A stretch of 64,000 bases of DNA from Bolinopsis microptera (taxonomy: Eukaryota > Ctenophora > Tentaculata > Lobata > Bolinopsidae). This document shows, piece by piece, positions 22,501 to 34,795 of the stretch (the stretch's first letter is position 1; each line of letters opens with the position of its first letter). The stretch spans positions 1,249,692 to 1,313,691 of the forward strand of contig NC_087076.1 of NCBI RefSeq assembly GCF_026151205.1, written 5' to 3'. Below the pieces are notes generated by a model. It was given only the letters and a program-made list of their open reading frames with translations. It had not been told where the DNA came from and did not search any database. A program made the translations under genes and the position numbers.

Positions 22501-25500
22501 ATAAACTATCTTTGATACAGTTTTATTTATATCAATACAAATGAGACTCAATAACACGACTTATCAGATTAATACTTGACAAGTCAAAAATATAGACAAT
22601 ATGTCATCACAGTCAAGCAGATAATGATGCTATCTACGTGTGCGTGACTCCAGGTCGCAATCCGTCTTACACCGGTTTAATGTCATTAAACTCGGGGAGG
22701 CTCTGGTAGATTATTATACCATGTCCGTCCGTCCGGGCATCCGACAACCAGCAAATTATTGTGCTAACTCTTCAAAACTTTAATTATATAACGGTTACTA
22801 CCAAACTGGGTTCCTACTAATTACGCTTCAATTAAACCCAATTATCGAACCGCGACTAAAACTTTAAATTGGGAAGCGAGAATGTAAGAATTTTAGGCGA
22901 GAATGTAGTAATTATGAGATGTGTTAATTATTGAGAAATAGCACAACAATTAGTCCGGAAGCGTATCTAATTCACGACATGTACCGGCATGTTTGTGTAA
23001 ACGTGTACATTACAGCTTTGCAGCACGTCATGTTTTATTGCTTTGTCATACAGGCTGCAAATGCTGGAGCCTCATGTATTGACTGTAGAATAACGAGAGC
23101 CAGTAGGTAACTCCCAGGATCGTGAGTATTTTACTTAAAATACTCTGACGCCAAAATGATTCACGATCCTGGGAGCTCTCAATATTCTCTTTATATAATA
23201 TAATATTATATAAGTTATGTAGTGCTATCAATCGTGACTATTAATCTGAAACTTGATTACCTACTAAATCAACCTTCAGTTGACTTAATTACCTACATAT
23301 GACTTAATACTTAGGATTGTATGACTTGATTTCAAATTTAGACATTGTTTTAAAGAATTTATCGTTATCAGTGAGGTAATGCATTGTTATCAGTTAGGTA
23401 ATGCATGTTTAGTACGCATGTTTGCAAAAATATGGCTGGACACGAATAAAAGCTTGCTTAATAAAGGACAGTGTAGATTATATTCTAACCACAACAAGTT
23501 AATACAGTCAGTACAGCGCCGTGAAGCACACATCAGATGTTGAGAGACTTGATGTTCACTGTATTACGTAAAAATTAACTTCTTAAGATTTAACAACTGA
23601 ATTGTAATTCTCCTAACCTTAGCCCCCCAGGGGAACTCGGCAGCTTCCAGATCATTGGAGACCCTGTTCCTGGCGTTGGGGTTCACAATCTCTAGATCTG
23701 GTCCTAGCACAACAAGACACGGGATACCTGAAAATGTACAGTAGTTTGTAGTAAGTTATCTTAAAATGAGGGGAAAAACCGTTGCAAAAATAAATGAATA
23801 AGAAAAATTTGTAGAGTTATCACAGAAGTGAGAATTATCGCCAAACATAACCTTATTCGGATGTGCGTTGTCCAAACATGACCTTATTTGGATGTGTGTT
23901 GTCCAAACATGACCTTATTTGGATGTGTGTTGTCCAAACATGACCTTATTTGGATGTGTGTTGTCCAAACATGACCTTATTTTAAAAAAATCAATAAACT
24001 TTCAAATTGATACACAAATGCATCATTTTATTTCAAAGAAAATTTGCCGAATGATCTCACATGCCCTGACAATTGACCTAGTGTAAACAAAATTAGGGAC
24101 ATCGAAACACCAGTTGACCAGTAAACTGGTCATAGCAATAACATCGGGCCCTATATGCACCTATAAGTGAAGTGATGCTGCAACCAAGGCATGCTAGGTT
24201 TATTCCATTGGACCAAATATAATATATATTCGGATGTGTCTTGTCCAAACATGACCTTGTTTGGATGTGTCTTGTCCAAACATGACCTTATTTGGATGTG
24301 TCTTGTCCAAACATGACCTTATTTGGATGTGTGTTGTCCAAACATGACCTTATTTGGAAATGTTTGTTTATCTCATTTTCCAATCGAAAGTGTTCTCTTT
24401 TGGAATTTCTAACATTCCATCACGTCATGGGGTTTATATCATCAATGATCTCATACAAATATCTGTTGTTTATGTAATATGATATCCACTATCCAGGTAC
24501 CAACTGCTAGCAGGCACGCCTGATTTTGTATTTAGGATATATAACATAAGTATAAGTTCCAAGTGAACTAGGGGTTGGAAATACCGGCTGTTTTGTAGAA
24601 AAGATTACTTATAGGACGGAAAAGTATCATCTAAGCTGTCTAGACTCTGTGTAAGATTACTTTAGCTATTTCTTGAACTACTTCTTGACTCTTAGATGAG
24701 GGAAAATTTCTTTGAAATGCTCAAAATTAAATGATAAGCATTATTAAGTAACAATGTATAACAAGCAAAATGTTTCAATTTGTTAATTTCTAAATTACAA
24801 AATAATTAACACCCCCATACCTGTCACTCCGAATTTCTGTGATAATTTTAATTTCCGTTCCCTGTCGACGTACGGGAGCGCTAGCCATGGCATCTCCTTG
24901 TAATACTCACTGAAGATAAGACTCAATTAACATCATCAAGTTTATAGGAAGAATTGTAAGACAAAATTAAATCCTGAATTTTGGGTAATTTAATTGAAAA
25001 CCAGCACACAAAATGCTTCAATGATTTTGTCGAATATTACAATTTACTAAAATCGACGCTAAAAGTAACAAAAACAAAGTCCGCCTCTTGGCAGGTGGCC
25101 GGCAAATATACCTTCTAAGCGATGCTATGACCAGTACAGCATGTATAATAGTTCAGTACATTGTACAGCAGAAACTTATCAGGTTAATCAACACATTTCT
25201 AATTCCCTTTTACATTTGGGCGGTGTTCAGGAGGAATGTGGCGTGAGTACATTCCTTTTATAGTAGGAATGAGATAGTAGAATGAATTTTGTTTTGTACT
25301 AGTACAATAGATAGCAAAAGGCACACTATTACTTTATAAACTATAAATACTTTATAGTAATTTTGCATTTGAGACTTAGGTTCGCTCGTTGAATTCGATT
25401 GCCAAGAAACATGATACGATAATTTCTAGAAAGTAAAAAAGAATTTATCTTTTGAATGGTATCATGAGAAAGGACACATCTGTTACACCTCCATATTGAA

Positions 25501-28500
25501 AAGCTTGTATCCTTTAATTCATATCAGGTTGCTATGGAAACAAAAAGCTCCAATATTTGCAGATCAATGACAAATGGGTCTCTATGGAGACTACATTGTA
25601 TCAACATGTTAAATTACTGGATCATACTATCACGCTGGTCACTGCACTGGACTCTGGTTACTGGCCACCACTAGCCACCACTGCTCACCAACAAGGCGGA
25701 TGAGAGACTCCATTTTACTCGCTGCACGTGTGACGGGTACCACTCAGACCGGACACAGAGATCACCACTGGTCTCGTAAAATGTATTTACATTTCAATCC
25801 AAAATTGAAAATGATCTACAGTTTCAGTGGTCACTGTACATGATTATTTATAGATATAAACAATAAAGCTGAAGACTTTATATCTCAGTAATGCAGCGTG
25901 ACAGTTATCTTAGTTCTCAAATGCCCAAGTACCCACAGTGTATACACTATACAGCAGCTCATTGGGACGGCATATTAGTTATACACGGAGCTAGTGTAGA
26001 CAAGTGATAGACAGTGTAGTGTAACCTGTACAGTACAGATGCAGTTTCGTTAAATAAGGGTCCTATTGTATTAAGATTATACACTTTAACGTACATACAG
26101 CTTGAGGAATGAGGGATGAATATTAAATATTTCCAGCTGAATAAGAGGGCACCATTAAGCTACTGTTCCATTTCTTTTACAAATTATGTGGCTCCGCAAC
26201 TGTTCACAATGGCAAATTATGCGGGAGTTTTCAGTAAATTATACGATGATTCTCGACCATGTGCTCTTTAATTTTAACTGAAATTAAAACAAGAACTTAA
26301 GTTATAAAACGTATTCTACTTACTCAAACTCTTCTTCATTCTTGTCGCTGGAAGCAAAGATTATCTCCAACTTTACACCCTTATCCTTGAGCGTAGTGTA
26401 AACTTTAGCCAGGTTAGGAGTGAATGTCTTACACGGTGGACACCTGAAATTGAGAATGTTAGCAAGTGAGAACTGAGGGGTACTAGAAGCCTCCATTTAA
26501 TTAATTTCCAAGAATACGTGGTTTTTGTGTTCTTTAATATTGTACAAAATTAGCACTATTGTACAAGATCATTGGAGCTCTGGATCCAAGAATATTGGAT
26601 GAGTTATACATTATATATACTATAGATACAATGTATACAATGTACAATGTATCTATACAATGTACAATGTATATTATATACAATGTAAAATGTATAGATC
26701 AATACAATAGTACTCAGTTGCCAACTATTTGGTATACCTATTTGGTATACCCATGCTGTGTACAATCTGCGCATGATCAGGAATGTCATTGTGTATGTAC
26801 CACCCGACTAAAGAACAGAGGATTTGTTGTGAATGTCTAGACACTGTAAGAAGAGAGCTCGATTCTTTTATTTTCACAGAGAAAGTTGGTGAGTGAAGTT
26901 ATTACCGTATGGCAAGGACATTAATATGTCTCCATGCAGCGACTGGCTCATGACCTTTACATAATTGTTAGCAAATTAGTCTAAAAATGGGGAAATTTGT
27001 TGCGATTCCTTAAGGTCGATAAATTTGATTTACAATAAATTTGGTTACAAAAGTTTTGGTTACCATAATTTAAGTCGCATGCTGAATGCAAATTAAATGA
27101 TTTGTTGCAATAAAGAAATAAACTAGATGCAGAAACTGCCTGATGGGAAAAGGAAGTAAGATAATGTGAAAGCATAAAATGAGTAGATTACACGTGTAAT
27201 ATTTAAAGTAGTTCAGCAGTAGGAACGGTGATGACATTATATGATGTTCAATTCAATTCATTTGTGTCGGGCAGCTATTGTCACGCAATTATTGGTTCTC
27301 AAATAAACATATTTCTGTAGTATCATTGAAAAGGTTGTCCAGTATTAATATTATGATAGGGCTAGTGTATCCATGATAATAACTCAATAATACATCCACC
27401 GAACTTAGTGTACAGGGAAGCTACGTTTCCGGCATTAAATGCGTTGTTTAAGTAACCAACATGACAGTGCTGACTGTATAAACATACCAACTCATAGTAC
27501 AGTAAAAATGTAGAAAATATCTGAGTAGTATTGAGATATTATTATATAGATGTTGTTTTTTCTATTTTAGTTTTTGGCGAACTCCAAGAATGCTGCTCGA
27601 CATATCATTATCAGGTAACTGTTGTAAGAGATGTTGAAAGCATCTGCTAGTAGAAATAACTAACTTTCAAATTATAATATGCGGTTAATAAACAATCACA
27701 CAATCATTAAAATTGTAAGAGAAATAAGAAATGTTGTTACACACGAAGAGAGGAACTTCTTACCAATGAGCGGAGAAGTAGACCGCAATGTGGTGACCCT
27801 CCAGTTCGGACAATGTCACAGTTTTACCATCCTTGCTCATAAACTCAGTTCCTAAGTAAAATAATTAAGTTATTTAACAAAGATGGAATGATATTTGTGA
27901 CAGTTGTAAAATCAACCGAAAAACGGCACAGTATTCTACCTTTAATCAGAAACATATTCCCACGAAACGAAATGTCACAATTCCATCGCAATCCGGCATC
28001 ATGTTAGAATAACTAATACTATATTTAGTAAGTTTCCAAAGAATCAAACCTAAAACGTCCTTCACTTCTGGGGGCACCCAAGGAAAGTTAGCTCCTTCTG
28101 GATCTCCATCAATCTGAGTTCGCCCATCTTTTGTGATAATCTGAACGATCGTTATTATTAAAATTGTTCTTTTATTGTGTCATTTGACTAATAGTCTGCG
28201 CATCTGATATATTATTGAGAGTAATTGTAAAAGTCATTTCACTTTATATTATTAAACTGTTTAGTACAAAGCCACAAATTTTGACACATTATTATTAGGA
28301 GGGGAGAAATGTTCTTTGAAGAACAGCACAGTAACTCACACCTTTAAAATTGTTTTAGAATTTAAAACTCACAGCGCCGGAAGGGTCCAGAATGACAAGA
28401 GTAGGAATACCGCTGACCTTGAACTTCTTACTTAATGACGCCTTTCGATCTCTCTCAGAATAGGGCAGTGCTTTCCACGGCATCGAGTTAAAATACTCCT

Positions 28501-28836
28501 AAAAATAGCAAGGTCAGAGGATGGTCATCACAATGAGAGTGTAATAATTTTAAAATCATAGTTCATTTTCCCAACTCATTGTAATTTTGATATTTAAAAA
28601 TATGTACTTACAGTAAACCCAGAATCATCATTGTCACTGGATACAAACACGATCTCAAAGTTCTTTCCTTGCTCGGTAAGAAGCTTGTAGGTTTTAGCAA
28701 GTTCAGGGGTGAAGGATCTGCAAGGTGGGCACCAATGTGCACTGAAGTACAAACCAACAACTTTGTCTTTTAGAGCAGTCACAGTATCTACCTCACCTTC
28801 TTGGGAGGTTAGCTTCGGTCCAAATAGATTTTCCAT
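19597..28836 (-). CDS. NXN: Nucleoredoxin-like protein (9 coding exons, 414 aa)
   Basis: Minus-strand exons: 28612-28836, 28373-28498, 28050-28140, 27764-27851, 26324-26443, 24821-24909, 23618-23727, 22122-22319, 19597-19794; the total is 1245 bases, in frame, with GT-AG borders. Nucleoredoxin is a cytosolic/nuclear thioredoxin-fold oxidoreductase that reduces target disulphides. Two redox domains carry WCPPC: VVGLYFSAHWCPPCRSFTPE (about residues 27-46) and IAVYFSAHWCPPCKTFTP (about 169-186). Each is followed by the family pattern SSD...EYF/YY..MPW.ALPY and GIP.LVV/I. The third domain (about 285-414) has no CxxC and ends KAGKLTMKQLN. Human NXN is 435 aa. Introns up to 2.3 kb hold minisatellites. 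AAATGTTAG ends one base before the ATG. A decayed duplicate of the first exons lies just upstream. Confidence 0.92.
21759..21825 (+). repeat. Short tandem duplication in a nucleoredoxin intron
   Basis: The phrase GTGTACATTATATTA(C/G)GTAG + GCTAAGT occurs twice about 40 bases apart. The rest of the 19795-22121 intron shows no recognisable gene or element. Confidence 0.6.
23110..23175. repeat. Nested hairpin in a nucleoredoxin intron
   Basis: CTCCCAGGATCGTGA pairs with TCACGATCCTGGGAG about 35 bases later. Inside it a second palindrome, GAGTATTTTACTTAAAATAC + TC, folds on its own. Probably a small foldback element; no target duplication was identified. Confidence 0.6.
23841..23981 (+). repeat. 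31-bp minisatellite, block 1 (nucleoredoxin intron)
   Basis: About four and a half tandem copies of the unit CCAAACATGACCTTATTTGG + ATGTGTGTTGT. The CCAAA...TTTGG part of each unit is self-complementary at its ends. Confidence 0.88.
24229..24358 (+). repeat. 31-bp minisatellite, block 2 (same intron)
   Basis: The same 31-bp unit as at 23841-23981 recurs here in four copies, most reading GTGTCTTGTCC instead of GTGTGTTGTCC. The blocks are 250 bases apart with unique sequence between, so the second arose by transfer and was then amplified separately. Confidence 0.88.
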
Positions 28837-30936
28837 CCTAACATTTGTTATAATCGGTAAAGGGAAGGTGAAAAACCGGTTAATAAATCTAAATTTGAGA
28901 AAGGCAAAACATTTAGCTTCACTGAAAACGGTGAGCAGAAAAGCCCAAAACCATTATACGCTTGTAAATTAGAAATGCTTGGCGAGAAGTAGCTCAAATA
29001 TTCCAAACACTGTGCAGCAATGTGACAACACACAGATATACCATGCAGTATGAGAGCAATAAAACAGAAAAGTAAGAGATCAAATTATCAAATCTTAACT
29101 TTAGTCATACATGATAAAAATCTAAAAAAGGAAAACCAAACAAGAACTTAGAACACAAGCATGAAGTATAAAACATTCAAGAACAATCTATCATAATCAA
29201 GTTCATATAATCACTTTCAATAATATATTACATAGTTAGTTACATAGTAACAAAAACAGAAGTGTTGTTTTATTGGTAAACGCACTCTATTTCGACACGT
29301 AGTGTAGTTCAACAAACCCTAAAGTTCAAATATGGGAACTATGTCGAAGTAGATTATGCAACCTGGACTCTAGTTCGACACGTACTGAACTTCGACAAGA
29401 CAACCTCGACTGTCGAACTAAGCTACCTGAGCTCTAATAACTAGTTGGACACGAATTTGAACAAAACCAATCAATTCAAAGCATCGATGGTTGGTATTTT
29501 AATAGCATTGATTAAACCGAGCCCCAAGGATAGTTTTCTGCCGTTTCTTCTGGAATTTCCTTAATCAGAGTAACCCCATCTTTTGTGATAATCTGAATAA
29601 TTGCTATTAGTAACATTGTGTAAACCCATGTAAAAGTCATTTCACTTTATATTCTTAAACTTTTTAGAACAAACCCACAAAGGAGGGGGAGACTTAAATG
29701 TTCTTCAAATTGTGAAGAATCCCTTTGAAGAACTGCATAGTAACTCATAACTATAAAGTTGTTTTAAAATTTAGGATAATGAAACTCACAGCGCCGGAGG
29801 GGTCCAGAATAATAAGAGTAGGAATACCGCTGATCTCGAATTTCGTAATTAGTGACTCTTTAAGTTCGCTCTCATCAAAGGGCACTGCTTTCCACGGCAT
29901 CGAGTTGAAGTCACCCTAAAAATAGCAAGGTCAGAGGATGGTCATCACAATGAGAGTGTAATAATTTTAAAATTATAGTTCATTTTCCCAACTCACTGTA
30001 ATTTTGATATTTAAAAATATGTACTTACATTAAAACAAGAATCATCTCTGTCATGGGATACAAACACGATCTCAAAGTTCTTTCCTTGCTCGATAAGAAT
30101 CTTGTAGGTTTCAGCAAGTTTAGGGGTGAAGGGTCTGCAATGTGGGTGCAAATATGCACTGAAGTACAAACCAACAACTTTGTCTTCTTCACAGTATCTA
30201 CCTCACCTTCATGGGAGGTTAGCTTCGGTCCAAATAGATTTTCCATCCTAACATTTGTTATAATCGGTAAAGGGAAGGTGAAAAACCGGTTAATAAATCT
30301 AAATTTGAGAAAGGCAAAACATCTAGCTTCACTGAAAACCGTGCAGAAAAGCCCAAAACCATTATACGCTTGTAAATTAGAAATGCTTGGCGAGAAGTAG
30401 CTCAAATATTCCAAACACTGTGCAGCAATGTGACAACACACAGATATATCATGTGGTATGAGAGCAATAAAACAGAATAGTAAGATATCAAATTATCAAA
30501 TTTTAACTTTAGCCATACAACATGATAAAAAGCTGAAAAACAAAAACCAAACAAGAACTAGCACACAAGCATGAAGTATACAACATTCAAGAACAATCTA
30601 TCAGTATCATAATCAAATTCATAATCACTATCGATTGTAATACATTACATAGTTAGTTACATAGTTACAAAACCAGAAGGGTTGTTTTATTGGTAAACGC
30701 ACTCTAGTTCGACACGTAGTGTAGTTAAAAAACCCTAAAGATCAACTATGGGAACTATGTCGAAGTAGATTACGCAACCTGGACTCTAGTTCGACACGTA
30801 GTGAACTTCGACAATACAACTTCGACTGTCGAACTACGCTACCTGAGCTCTAATAACTAGTTGGACACGAATTTGAACAAAATTAATCAATACAAAGCAT
30901 CGATGGTTGGTATTTTAATAGCATTGATTAAACCAT
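28070..30936 (-). repeat. Tandem segmental duplication of the nucleoredoxin 5' region (two units of about 1.4 kb)
   Basis: About 28070-29517 (nucleoredoxin exons 3-1 plus upstream DNA) is repeated as about 29518-30936. Both units share coding, intron and upstream text, including the phrase CTAGTTGGACACGAATTTGA near each far end and GCATTGATTAAACC at the end of each unit. The upstream part carries repeated TTCGACACGTAGTG phrases. Divergence is visible by eye and higher in the outer copy. Confidence 0.85.
29525..30246 (-). pseudogene. Nucleoredoxin partial pseudogene (exons 1-3 duplicate)
   Basis: The outer unit retains recognisable exon 1 (about 30012-30246, MENLFGPKLTS...), exon 2 (about 29796-29915) and part of exon 3 (about 29525-29593). 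Exon 1 has lost about 11 bases after GEVDTV, which shifts the frame, and the catalytic WCPPC region now reads CATATTTGCACCCACATTGC, so both the Trp and the CPPC motif are gone. Exons 4-9 are not repeated. It cannot make an active oxidoreductase. The upstream frame starting MCCHIAAQCLEYL is open through its ATG in this copy but not in the parent. Confidence 0.85.
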
Positions 30937-31602
30937 GAAACTGTCCGTTTGTCAGCCTAATCAGAGCTAAAGCTAATGCTCTTATTAAAATCCAGCACTG
31001 TATAGATTCGGGAACAAAAGCCTTCTAGTGTGCATTGGTAGGGTTTGTGTTTGACAAATCAAATTAAATCTGTTCTGAAAATAAGACCTTATATGAAAAT
31101 AAAAACCAAAACTGTACAATTAAATGTACACTGTTAATCTGTTAGGTAAATAAAAATTAAAAAGTGTTTTTATCCCGCTTTTTATCGACAATAAATACAA
31201 AAATAGAGATCGCCGATGTCAAAGTTGCTGGTCTATCGAGATAAAACAAAAACAAAATAACATCAAGATAAAACAAAAACAAAATACTCAAAATCTAAAA
31301 GAAAAGTATTCCATTTAAAGAGCTACTAGTATTGGTTCTAGTCATGTAGACTTGACATATCTCGTCTGCGGCTGAATACCATTATAGCATTATTACTGAT
31401 TTGTAGATTTCATATTAAACGTCAGCTTACGCTCATCAAAAACAAAATATCATATACAGTAAAACTTATTAATGCATGACATTATCATCCATCATATCAT
31501 TTACTATACGTACAATGTACTATATGTATAATATATCGTTCACTCTAACACGCTGTTCTCACAACAAATTTAATAAAACAAAAGCTAATAACAAAATAAC
31601 AT
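30937..31602. other. Spacer
   Basis: AT-rich, with a doubled phrase GATAAAACAAAAACAAAATA at about 31240-31285. No gene or element was recognised; it contains the 3' UTR of the membrane-protein gene. Confidence 0.45.
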
Positions 31603-34600
31603 TTATCCGTACTCTAGTCCATGCAAAGAGGCTAATATCTTAGAAACTTTAGCTCTATTCTTACCCACAACCACATACCAATGTTCACCAACCTTTGTAG
31701 CGTTGAGGCTGTCCACATTCTTTGTTACTGGCCCTTTGCTCCCCGAAAGATATGGCTTTGAAAAAGTGATGTTGTTGCAGCTCAAGTTTAAAATGTTCAA
31801 TGTTTTAGGAACTACAATTCTTGCACCACGAGCTATTTTGAAACCTCCAGAATCTATATCTTTGATAGTGATGTTAAGTTGTTTGAACAGATCTACAGAG
31901 AAATGAGATGGCGGGGTCCCATCATCGCAGTCCTTCACTCTCTTAATTACTGGCATATCGCTGGGAATGATCTTCGCAAACACCCATTTCCAAGGTTCAG
32001 GAATATACAGAAGAAGTTTTTCCAGTTCCTGTTTGTGAATTTTCATCTTAATTGAGGTAACATCCGTCAACTCAAAATTCATTGGAAATGTACTTTGATC
32101 AGGATTCGGAGAGATCATTTCACTTTCATTAGGTTGAGCTATCGAAGCATTTTTTGGCCTCACAAAACTTGAATCAAAACTTGAATCTAATATTTTCGTA
32201 CATTGCAGTAGTCCGGCCCAAGTTGACTCTTTAACTGCTTTTCTCCAATTGCCAATCTGTTTCACAAATTCAAATGAGTGGGAGGTGTATTTTACGTGCT
32301 GTTCAAGTAGTAAGAGAAGGTCCGAACCTGTGCACTGAGCGTCTGTAAGCTCTATTACCGCATCAGGTGCATCAGCTATCATCCAACCATACTGTTCCAG
32401 TTTCTTAGCAGCATCAAAAGACATCCAATTTCCGAAAGGAGACAGATAGATACTAGCGTCAGGTACAAAGTAGCTATCAGCCTGAAGTTCAGCTTGTTTT
32501 TCTGCGAGGATGGACTCATATGAAGGAGGCTCTGGTAGTGCATCAAAAGATGATAAGTCACTGTAACTTGGGGGAGGAGGAGGCTCTTCCGTGACCTTAG
32601 CTTCAATTTGTTTACCCATTTCTTCAGCTATCTTGTCTTCAAATATCCTGTCTTTAGGATCAGCTACTCTGACATGTCTCAGCATTCTCCTAAATACAAA
32701 CTCAACATGACTCCAGGAAACTACCAACGCGTCAACTGATTTCAGTTTGGCAGTTATCTTAAGAACCAACTTTTTGAATTCATCACGAGCTTTTTCCTGC
32801 TCACTCTTTATCAAACCCCAGCCTGACATGGAAGCTAATGATATAATGATAAACACAGCTACCAATACTCCGGCCATAGCACAGATTGCAACAATCCCAG
32901 TGATCTCGAATTGTTCAACTGCAATAATGATGAGGGCAAATGATCCCACAATTGTGAGTAATCCAACCTTCAATATAATGAGCCTGAAATAGTTCGCAAC
33001 GTTTGTTTGAGTCATTACATTCCAAAAACAGGTAACGAAAATCAGGGTAACCACCAAAACTAACGCAGTAAGAACAGAGTAAATGCTGTCTTTGAACAGG
33101 GTCATTACAGTAACAATACTGACTTTGAAAATGTTCTCGATTGCAGTGTAAGCTGGAGAAAACTGCAGATCTATTTTCTGGTTCAAGTTGTCACTGAAGG
33201 TTAGGCAAAGCAAGGTGGAGGTCAGTAAGTACCACATCATTCCAAATAGAGATAAAATTGCGTAAGGAGCGTGGTTATTGGTCCAGCATTTCATGCTAGA
33301 GTCGTCTATTAACGAAGCACTAACAGAGTTATCTAGTTCCTTTGTTATTGAGTAATCACATGCCAAAAATGACAATCCTATCTCCGGGATGACCATGAAC
33401 AGGGTACTGCCAAAAAAGCTCAAGAAAGCTCTCCAGGTGAAATGACTTTTTGAGAACGTCCCCTTGTTAGCATACTTCAAAATACCTTCCAATATAATAG
33501 GTATAGATGCGATGAAAAACCAAATCACAAAAACTGCACAAGCTAAGGAAAACTTTATCACTGGTTTATAGACATCAAGCAAAATGTACTTTGAGATTGT
33601 TGTTAGGTAATCTCTGTGCTGGAAATGTGTCATCTTAACTGTGAACACTAAAGCAGTTAATTGGAGAAATTCGATCACCAGTTTAAAGTACACATGAATA
33701 TTGAACCAATTTATCCTCACATAATCGATGCTTTTGAGTTGAAAGTTTGTCTTCTCAACACTTTTCACATAAATCAGTACAAAGACGATCAGGATCAGAA
33801 CTAGAAGCAACATATAACCGGCAACAACTCCAGACATGGCGATAGAAATACCAATCTTTGAAGGTAGAGCGATTGGTATGATGAACGGAAGGGACAGCAC
33901 TGTAGCATAACACAACCCAGAAAATATGTATGCCACAGTAATGTTTTGAAACATGGCAGAGTAAATCTTTACCATCACTGATAGCGGCATCAAGATTAGA
34001 AAAAGGATTGATGAGAATGTGTATGCTATGCTTTTCCAGCTGAAAAGAATCGCCAATACTCTGAAAAGATCATGAAGCATTTCATTTGGGATAGAATCAA
34101 CTGCTTTTCTAGCTGCTTTAATACTCCGCTTTTGTAACAGACTGACAACCAAGGCAGAGATAAGGTCAGGCACTTTGTAAACAGACAGACAAATCAGTAG
34201 AATCTTTGCTAGCATGAAGATATCCAACAAGTAGTTCATTAAGGTTTTCAAGGCAACCTTTCTCCGACGATGAGGTGCTCTGCAGATTGACAAGAACATC
34301 GAAGGAGCTCTGTACAGAAGCAGTGTATTTATGAAGCACACAAGAAAGGTGACAAAATTACCAGAAGTTACAGCAGAAATAATAGCTTTTTGAGTTTCTT
34401 TCCGGGACTTCTCTCTAAAACCGACCTTCTTTTCCCACAATGGAGTTTGCTCAAACTTGAAAGATTTTAATGCTTCTACAGCATCATATCTTCTTTTTTC
34501 AAACAAGCTATCTTCTTTTTCGATTAGATCTAAATTCCTCCTGTAAGCAATTAGTGAAGGATTTGCTAGAAACATCTTCTCTACCTTGAACCGTCTCCCC

Positions 34601-34795
34601 AAAAGGTGTGCTACTTTGTTTTCAAAGAATATGACTTGACTAACATGGTACATTAACCTGTCATCAAGTTCTTCTTCGTAAAGTGTATTCTTAACCTTTT
34701 CAAGTTTTTTGGTGTATTTGCAAATGACATTTGCGATTAAAACTTCAGCGAGGTTTTGCTCAGATGTGTCATCAACTTGTAGTCCAGCATTGCTA
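31603..34795 (-). CDS. Large multi-pass membrane protein with PPxY motifs (C-terminal part; unrecognised family)
   Basis: The frame has an ATG at 34653 (1016 aa) but stays open without ATG for about 53 codons upstream (REINSNAGLQVDDTSEQN...), meeting the end of the next frame. The first about 640 residues contain about a dozen hydrophobic segments of 18-25 residues. A cytosolic-type region follows with two PPxY motifs, EEPPPPPSYSDLSS and PEPPSYESILAEKQ; these are known binding sites for WW domains of NEDD4-type ligases. The last 300 residues are soluble-looking and end in a possible beta-rich domain (DSGGFKIARGARIVVPKTLN). I do not recognise this protein. It is intronless. It is most simply the C-terminal two thirds of one gene with 34796-36856, out of register by one base. 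Confidence 0.75.
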
